This document shows, piece after piece, positions 7,439-8,087 of a stretch of 8,087 nt of DNA (position 1 is the stretch's first letter; every line of letters starts with the position of its first letter). Below the pieces are notes generated by a model. It was not told the origin of the DNA. It saw only the letters and a program-made list of their open reading frames with translations, and ran no database searches. Made by a program: the position numbers and the translations under genes. Source of the stretch: an uncultured Candidatus Melainabacteria bacterium (GTDB taxonomy: Bacteria > Cyanobacteriota > Vampirovibrionia > Gastranaerophilales > Gastranaerophilaceae). The stretch is taken from NCBI GenBank assembly GCA_937898445.1, contig CALEJY010000088.1, positions 1-8,087 on the forward strand, in the 5' to 3' direction.

Positions 7439-7468
7439 TTGACTTCTGTCGAAACAAGAGTAATTAAT
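7439..7468 (+). promoter_or_regulatory. Possible promoter of the terminase-like gene
   Basis: TTGACT (7439-7444) matches five of six -35 bases. An 18-nt spacer leads to ATTAAT (7463-7468), which matches four of six -10 bases. Transcription would start near 7475, about 37 nt before the ATG at 7512. The 160-bp gap after the protease gene makes an independent promoter reasonable, although read-through from upstream is also possible. Confidence 0.35.
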
Positions 7469-7478
7469 GTCATTGTAA

Positions 7479-7512
7479 AAGGTCTTTAAACAAGGTTTAA
7501 AAGGGTTTTAAA
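7479..7512 (+). repeat. Three imperfect AAGG(N)TTTAAA repeats overlapping the start region
   Basis: AAGGTCTTTAAA (7479-7490), AAGGTTTAAA (7492-7501) and AAGGGTTTTAAA (7501-7512) follow one another and end on the first base of the ATG at 7512. The last copy supplies the Shine-Dalgarno (AAGGG, 6 nt from the start). Such repeats could bind a regulator or come from slippage in AT-rich DNA. Confidence 0.35.
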
Positions 7513-7937
7513 TGAACAAATTACATTTACTCCATGAAGCAGAAAAATTATACAGTGTTGAAAATTTAGCTCCAGAAATGATTGCTAAAAAATTAAATGT
7601 TTCACGCAGAACTATTTTTAACTGGAAAAAGAAATACAAATGGGACAACCATATTGTTAGAATAAAAGATTTTTCAAAACAATTTGCTGGTGATATTTAT
7701 AAAGTTGGGACAAAACTTCTTACAAAATTAAATGATGATATAGATAATAATAGAATTTTGAATAAACATGAAATTTGTGCATTAGAAAACATTATCAAAA
7801 TCATAAATAGAGAAGAAAAAGAACAAACAAAAAATTTGGATAATTTTTTACCTAAAAAGAAACCTGCAAAATTTTTAACACCAGATGTTATTGAAGGAAT
7901 TAATAGCGAAATTTTAGGTTGGAATGGTGCATATTAA
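7512..7937 (+). CDS. Small HTH protein, probable Mu-like phage small terminase subunit (DUF1804-like)
   Basis: The product is 141 aa. Residues about 10-45 form a helix-turn-helix of the kind found in small terminase and related DNA-binding proteins: EAEKLY, then APEMIAKKLNVSRRTIFNWKKKYKWD, in which the aromatic/basic WKKKYKW end is characteristic. The rest is helical and charged, with KNLDNFLPKKKPAKFLTPD near the C-terminus. In Mu-like phages, proteins of this type recognise the packaging site and load the large terminase, and the gene opens the head-morphogenesis block. That assignment is by motif and size. A transcription regulator or the DNA-binding protein of a mobile element is possible. 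The start has AAGGG 6 nt upstream. The next + strand gene begins 89 nt downstream, consistent with a phage operon continuing out of the window. Confidence 0.6.
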   Translation: MNKLHLLHEAEKLYSVENLAPEMIAKKLNVSRRTIFNWKKKYKWDNHIVRIKDFSKQFAGDIYKVGTKLLTKLNDDIDNNRILNKHEICALENIIKIINREEKEQTKNLDNFLPKKKPAKFLTPDVIEGINSEILGWNGAY

Positions 7938-7948
7938 ATTGTGTCGAA

Positions 7949-7968
7949 TTGTCTCTGAGATTGAGACG
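7949..7968 (+). other. Small hairpin after the terminase-like gene
   Basis: GTCTC (7951-7955) and GAGAC (7963-7967) can pair around a 7-nt loop, extended by a possible outer pair. The stem is short and no T-run follows, so it is not a convincing terminator. It could modestly stabilise the upstream message or be a protein site. Confidence 0.2.
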
Positions 7969-8026
7969 AATAGTTGATTTAATTGAGATAAAGAGTGATA
8001 AATGGTTGTGTAAAAAGGAATAAAAC

Positions 8027-8087
8027 ATGATTGAATTCACTCCAGAAAAATCAAAGAAAATAGCCTTAGCAAGGTTAGATTTGCTAA
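8027..8087 (+). CDS. 5' end of a further gene, cut by the window edge
   Basis: An ATG at 8027 is preceded by AAGGA (8015-8019) with a 7-nt spacer. The frame stays open to the window end: MIEFTPEKSKKIALARLDLL. Twenty residues are too few to name a family. By position after a small-terminase-like gene it could be another phage packaging or head gene, but this is inference only. Confidence 0.55.
   Translation, partial: MIEFTPEKSKKIALARLDLL

Noticed and set aside
1..8087. CRISPR array, tRNA, rRNA or insertion sequence
   Set aside because: I saw no regularly spaced repeats, no tRNA-like cloverleaf or rRNA segments, and no transposase with terminal inverted repeats.

Overview
This 8.1 kb window is AT-rich (by eye about 30% GC) bacterial DNA. 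It looks like a stretch of accessory genome: defence genes packed side by side, running into what looks like the start of a phage DNA-packaging region. Several genes have clear Shine-Dalgarno sequences (AGGTGG, GGAG, AAGGA) and there are TATAAT-like hexamers, so this is an ordinary low-GC bacterium or its prophage. I cannot fix the lineage from these genes. R-M genes, subtilisin/AAA pairs and phage packaging genes all move between phyla.

Layout. (1) At 50-2569 there is a Type II restriction-modification pair arranged tail to tail: a gamma-class adenine methyltransferase on + and a putative PD-(D/E)XK endonuclease on -, with 3 bp between their stop codons. (2) At 2570-2985 there are about 400 bp of very AT-rich DNA with no gene I can support. 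(3) At 2986-3709 (-) lies the decayed 5' part of a Type I R-M methyltransferase gene (hsdM). It has a surviving ribosome binding site and start codon but four in-frame stops, two frameshifts and a lost 3' end. (4) At 3902-7350 (+) is a two-gene operon of an AAA+ ATPase and a cytoplasmic subtilisin-like serine protease, overlapping by one base. Its architecture matches IetAS, first described as a plasmid-stabilising toxin-antitoxin pair and later as an anti-phage system. (5) At 7512-7937 (+) is a small helix-turn-helix protein resembling Mu-like phage small terminase proteins (DUF1804 type), followed at 8027 by the start of another + strand gene cut by the window end.

How it fits together. The R-M pair would methylate self DNA and cut unmodified DNA. 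The ATPase-protease pair would be a second, protein-level layer, probably abortive or toxic when released. The hsdM remnant is a third system that has been lost. The adjoining terminase-like gene suggests the defence block is carried by, or sits beside, a prophage. The most interesting item is the ietAS-type operon in a phage-linked defence cluster. It is probably a divergent member of a known system rather than a wholly new one.
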